A DNA stretch of 64,000 nucleotides from Tritrichomonas musculus (taxonomy: Eukaryota; Parabasalia; Tritrichomonadida; Tritrichomonadidae): NCBI GenBank assembly GCA_039105265.1, contig JAPFFF010000004.1, forward strand, positions 6,553,501 through 6,617,500, given 5' to 3'. The notes under the pieces were generated by a model. That model worked only from the letters and a program-made list of their open reading frames with translations. It had not been told where the DNA came from and ran no database searches. Positions 62,437 through 64,000 of the stretch are shown piece after piece; position 1 is the stretch's first letter, and each line of letters opens with the position of its first letter. Position numbers and translations under genes: made by a program.

Positions 62437-62512
62437 AAATTGAAAAGATGTTGGGAAATTGAAAGGATGTTGGAAAATTGAAAGGATGTTGTGAAATTGA
62501 AAAGATTTTGCT
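62437..62512 (-). repeat. Four 19-bp tandem repeats in the serpin promoter
   Basis: Four consecutive 19-base units of the form AAATTGAAAGGATGTTGGA (plus strand). On the minus strand each contains TTTCAATTT, an initiator-like word, so the gene may have several stacked start sites. A further TCAATTTTT lies at 62421-62429, 11 bases before the ATG. Confidence 0.75.
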
Positions 62513-62513
62513 T

Positions 62514-62853
62514 CTTATTGAAAATTGAATATATATCAAAAAAATTGAATGAAAAACGTCAAGAAATTGAATTAATGTCTTAAAAGCGGTTTAGATAAAA
62601 TATTGTTTGTTTTTTTGCACTAAAAAAAAGGAAAAAATAATAAGATATTTTAACAAGAATGTTTGAAGGAGGCTTTATCAGCATTATCCAAATAAGAGTT
62701 TTTTATTTTATCATAAAATTTTGAATCAAATTCCAATCATGAATAAATAAGAAAACCTATTTGTCCACGACTAACATTTTTAAATCACAAAGTATGTGAA
62801 ACTCTCTAAAAAAGTATTAAGCCTCAATAAAAAAAAATTATAAGCTATTTTAT
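62514..62853. other. Intergenic DNA between serpin and protease relic
   Basis: Nothing recognised apart from A/T runs. Confidence 0.4.

Positions 62854-64000
<1,147 letters not shown>

Noticed and set aside
62411-62539. N-terminal extension of the serpin (43 more codons)
   Set aside because: It translates the 19-bp promoter repeats, and the serpin fold starts at the internal ATG with an initiator just upstream.

Overview
This window comes from an AT-rich protist nucleus, most likely a trichomonad (Parabasalia), and probably closer to Tritrichomonas than to Trichomonas because of the extreme AT content. Four lines of evidence support this. (1) Trichomonad-type gene families are present: BspA-like leucine-rich repeats, DUF3447/ankyrin proteins, Sel1-repeat proteins with kinase-like heads, a papain-like protease, a GH33 sialidase and an intracellular serpin. 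(2) Genes appear intronless. (3) A TCA-type initiator lies only about 7-25 bases before most start codons. (4) Many stop codons read TAAA, the trichomonad stop-coupled polyadenylation signal. Species assignment is inference.

Left part (1-20.9 kb). A decayed BspA-like gene is followed by a calponin-homology protein and 2.2 kb of gene-free DNA. Then comes an elongator tRNA-Met gene carrying, directly behind its terminator, a 10 kb R2-like LINE with a single uninterrupted 3,275-codon ORF. The LINE contains Myb repeats, two zinc-finger triads, a reverse transcriptase and a restriction-like endonuclease. Its far end is a copy of the tRNA 3' end, followed by two older fragments of the same element, each introduced by another tRNA 3'-end copy. 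A frameshifted DUF3447-BspA fusion gene, a coiled-coil relic and a secreted sialidase follow.

Middle part (20.9-36.7 kb). A 4.4 kb gene-poor stretch holds a TTAA-flanked inverted-repeat element. Next are a GT31-like glycosyltransferase, an LCAT-like lipid acyltransferase/phospholipase and a 2,139-residue Sel1 protein made largely of Gln/Glu/Pro heptad-octad repeats. A broken ankyrin gene ends this part.

Transposon-split gene (36.7-46.8 kb). A metallo-beta-lactamase-fold gene is cut in two by a 9,239 bp element. The element has a 9 bp target duplication, about 1 kb terminal inverted repeats that look identical by eye, and inverted minisatellite arrays of about 1.4-1.5 kb inside them. Its interior is a nest of smaller inverted-repeat elements plus a captured 5' piece of a DUF3447 gene. 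Without the element and one target copy, the host frame is continuous.

Right part (46.8-64 kb). A hAT-like non-autonomous element is followed by a divergent pair of pseudokinase-Sel1 genes, an Old Yellow Enzyme family oxidoreductase, an inhibitory-type serpin and a dead papain-like protease gene with a small TA-flanked element in its catalytic core. The window ends in a Glu-rich open frame that runs off the edge.

The most notable systems are the tRNA-anchored LINE with its stack of older insertions and the giant satellite-bearing inverted-repeat element with a captured gene fragment.
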